DNA of 6,751 nucleotides from CAIRNS01 sp049508565. Its GTDB lineage: Bacteria > Elusimicrobiota > Endomicrobiia > Endomicrobiales > CAIRNS01. Position numbers and translations under genes: made by a program. Location: contig JBELAT010000122.1 of the NCBI GenBank assembly GCA_049508565.1, forward strand, positions 1-6,751. The letters run 5' to 3'. This document shows, one piece after another, positions 5,884-6,751 of this stretch. Within the stretch, counting starts at the first letter, position 1. Every line of letters begins with the position of its first letter. The notes beneath the pieces were generated by a model. It searched no databases, was not told where the DNA came from, and saw nothing but the letters and a program-made list of their open reading frames with translations.

Positions 5884-6110
5884 TGAGCCAACAGGAAAGT
5901 GATCGAGCATATTTTATTAAACTAGCCCGGATGCGGATGCCCTTTGGTAAATATGCCAACCGGCTGTTGATTGATATACCTGAATCGTACATCCTCTGGC
6001 TGCAGCAGAAGGGGGTTGTTTCGGGAGAGTTGGGCACTATGTTGCAGATAGTCTATGAGATCAAGGTAAACGGATTGGAATATTTGTTTGACCCGGTAAA
6101 GGAGAAATAG
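5880..6110 (+). CDS. DUF3820 family protein
   Basis: A 76-residue cytosolic protein. The family signature is plain: MPFGKYANRLLIDIPESYILWLQQKG across about 20-45, then GELGTMLQIVYEIKVNGLEYLF at about 49-70. This compares with the usual MPFGKYKG...L.DLP..YL.WF and GKLG..L...YEIK.NGL. Length is normal for the stand-alone form. The molecular function is unknown; a similar MPFGKYKG segment is also found attached to some exonuclease-type proteins, which hints at a nucleic-acid link but is not evidence for one here. The start codon overlaps the stop of the pentapeptide gene (ATGA), and a second ATG follows directly at 5883. No clear Shine-Dalgarno is present, so it probably depends on coupled translation from the gene before. 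Confidence 0.85.
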   Translation: MMSQQESDRAYFIKLARMRMPFGKYANRLLIDIPESYILWLQQKGVVSGELGTMLQIVYEIKVNGLEYLFDPVKEK

Positions 6111-6111
6111 C

Positions 6112-6681
6112 ATGAACAGTCTAGCAGCTCTGGGAATATGTGGTAGCTTGCGCAGGGGGTCTTATAATCTCAAACTCTTGAAACGGGCGTTGTCTATTGC
6201 AGATGAGGAGGGAGTTTCTGTTGGGAGTGTTGATCAGAAAATCATGAATTTGCCGTTATATAATGCTGATCTTGAGGCGGCAGGCGTTCCTGAAGCTGTA
6301 CAGACACTCAAATCCATGATTGAGGCGTGTGATGTGCTTCTTATCGCATCGCCTGAGTACAATTATTCGATGTCGGGAACACTCAAGAATGCGATCGACT
6401 GGGTCTCCCGGATCAAACCGAACCCGTTTTCTGGAAAAGTCGCCGCAATATTCGGCGCTTCGACAGGCGTTATGGGAACGGGGCGAGGACAACTACAACT
6501 GCGACAGGTGCTGTTGGCCGTTGATGTGCTCGTTCTTCCGCAGCCACAGCTGTTTCTTTCGCTGGCCGATGATAATTCGTTTGATAAGGATGGAATGCTC
6601 AAAAATAAAGTTATGGAGCACCAGCTGCGGGAATTGCTGCGCGCGACGTTTAAATATGCTCAAAAGGTTATAAATAAATAA
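6112..6681 (+). CDS. NADPH-dependent FMN reductase (flavodoxin-like quinone/chromate reductase, ChrR-type)
   Basis: A 189-residue flavoprotein oxidoreductase of the NADPH-dependent FMN reductase family. The FMN phosphate loop is GSLRRGSYN at 11-19. The second flavin motif is SPEYNYSMSGTLKNAIDW at about 80-97. The third is GASTGVMGTGRGQLQLRQVL at about 115-134. The same three blocks define E. coli ChrR/YieF, which reduces quinones, chromate and azo dyes by two-electron transfer, protecting against redox cycling. Length is normal and all three flavin blocks look intact. Translation is well supported: AAGGAG (6099-6104) is seven bases before the ATG, which lies one base after the DUF3820 stop. 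The physiological acceptor cannot be told from sequence. It is cytosolic and probably tetrameric or dimeric as in the family. Confidence 0.92.
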   Translation: MNSLAALGICGSLRRGSYNLKLLKRALSIADEEGVSVGSVDQKIMNLPLYNADLEAAGVPEAVQTLKSMIEACDVLLIASPEYNYSMSGTLKNAIDWVSRIKPNPFSGKVAAIFGASTGVMGTGRGQLQLRQVLLAVDVLVLPQPQLFLSLADDNSFDKDGMLKNKVMEHQLRELLRATFKYAQKVINK

Positions 6682-6691
6682 AGGAAAAAAT

Positions 6692-6751
6692 ATGCCGCAA
6701 AAAAAGGTTATCATGGTAGGCATGGTCGTCGGTTCGTTTATTGGAGGATAT
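6692..6751 (+). CDS. N-terminal fragment of a small membrane protein, cut by the window end
   Basis: Only 20 codons are visible: MPQKKVIMVGMVVGSFIGGY. A short basic start (QKK) leads into a hydrophobic run with Gly spaced as a glycine zipper (GMVVGSFIGG), typical of small inner-membrane proteins. AAGGA (6681-6685) sits six bases before the ATG, and the gene starts ten bases after the reductase stop, so it belongs to the same transcript. I cannot name the family from this fragment. Confidence 0.6.
   Translation, partial: MPQKKVIMVGMVVGSFIGGY

Overview
The window reads as chromosomal DNA from a diderm (Gram-negative-type) bacterium of moderate GC, roughly the mid-40s percent by eye. The cell-envelope logic (ECF sigma, membrane anti-sigma, exported Spy/CpxP-like proteins) and the PAS/receiver hybrid histidine kinase fit several environmental lineages. 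The sequence alone does not fix the phylum. All eight complete genes and one 3'-truncated gene lie on the + strand. I see no tRNA, rRNA, CRISPR array, insertion sequence or phage gene. No gap between genes exceeds 240 bases.

Region 1 (1-2259) is an envelope/metal-stress type signalling cluster. An ECF sigma factor overlaps its zinc-binding, single-pass membrane anti-sigma factor by 11 bases. A membrane-anchored Spy/CpxP/CnrX-like protein starts four bases after that. A second, secreted Spy-like protein follows after a 175-base gap. The likely logic is that the anchored periplasmic protein senses metal or envelope damage and acts through the anti-sigma factor to free the sigma factor, with the second Spy-like protein as co-sensor, chaperone or output. 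The signal itself cannot be read from the sequence.

Region 2 (2260-4828) is a 238-base intergenic stretch followed by one large cytosolic hybrid histidine kinase (REC-PAS-PAS-HisKA-HATPase-REC). The intergenic stretch holds weak hairpins, three TTGAGT hexamers and a good sigma-70-type promoter. The kinase keeps its phospho-acceptor His and both receiver Asp residues. However, its ATPase domain has lost the usual Mg2+-binding Asn of the N-box (Arg527 instead) and the second Gly of the G1 box (Glu574 instead), so it may be a pseudokinase.

Region 3 (4829-6751) is a tight five-gene run: the nucleoside phosphorylase PpnP, a pentapeptide-repeat protein, a DUF3820 protein, an NADPH-dependent FMN reductase (ChrR-like fold) and the start of a small membrane protein. 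Gaps between genes run from a 4-base overlap to 10 bases, so it is probably one transcript. The pentapeptide-repeat protein keeps its five-residue register unbroken for about 36 units. All seven of its cysteines fall in the same register position, most of them stacking in two columns.

I do not find a clearly new multi-gene system. The best leads are the degenerate kinase, the perfect solenoid with cysteine columns, and the sigma/anti-sigma/double-sensor cluster.
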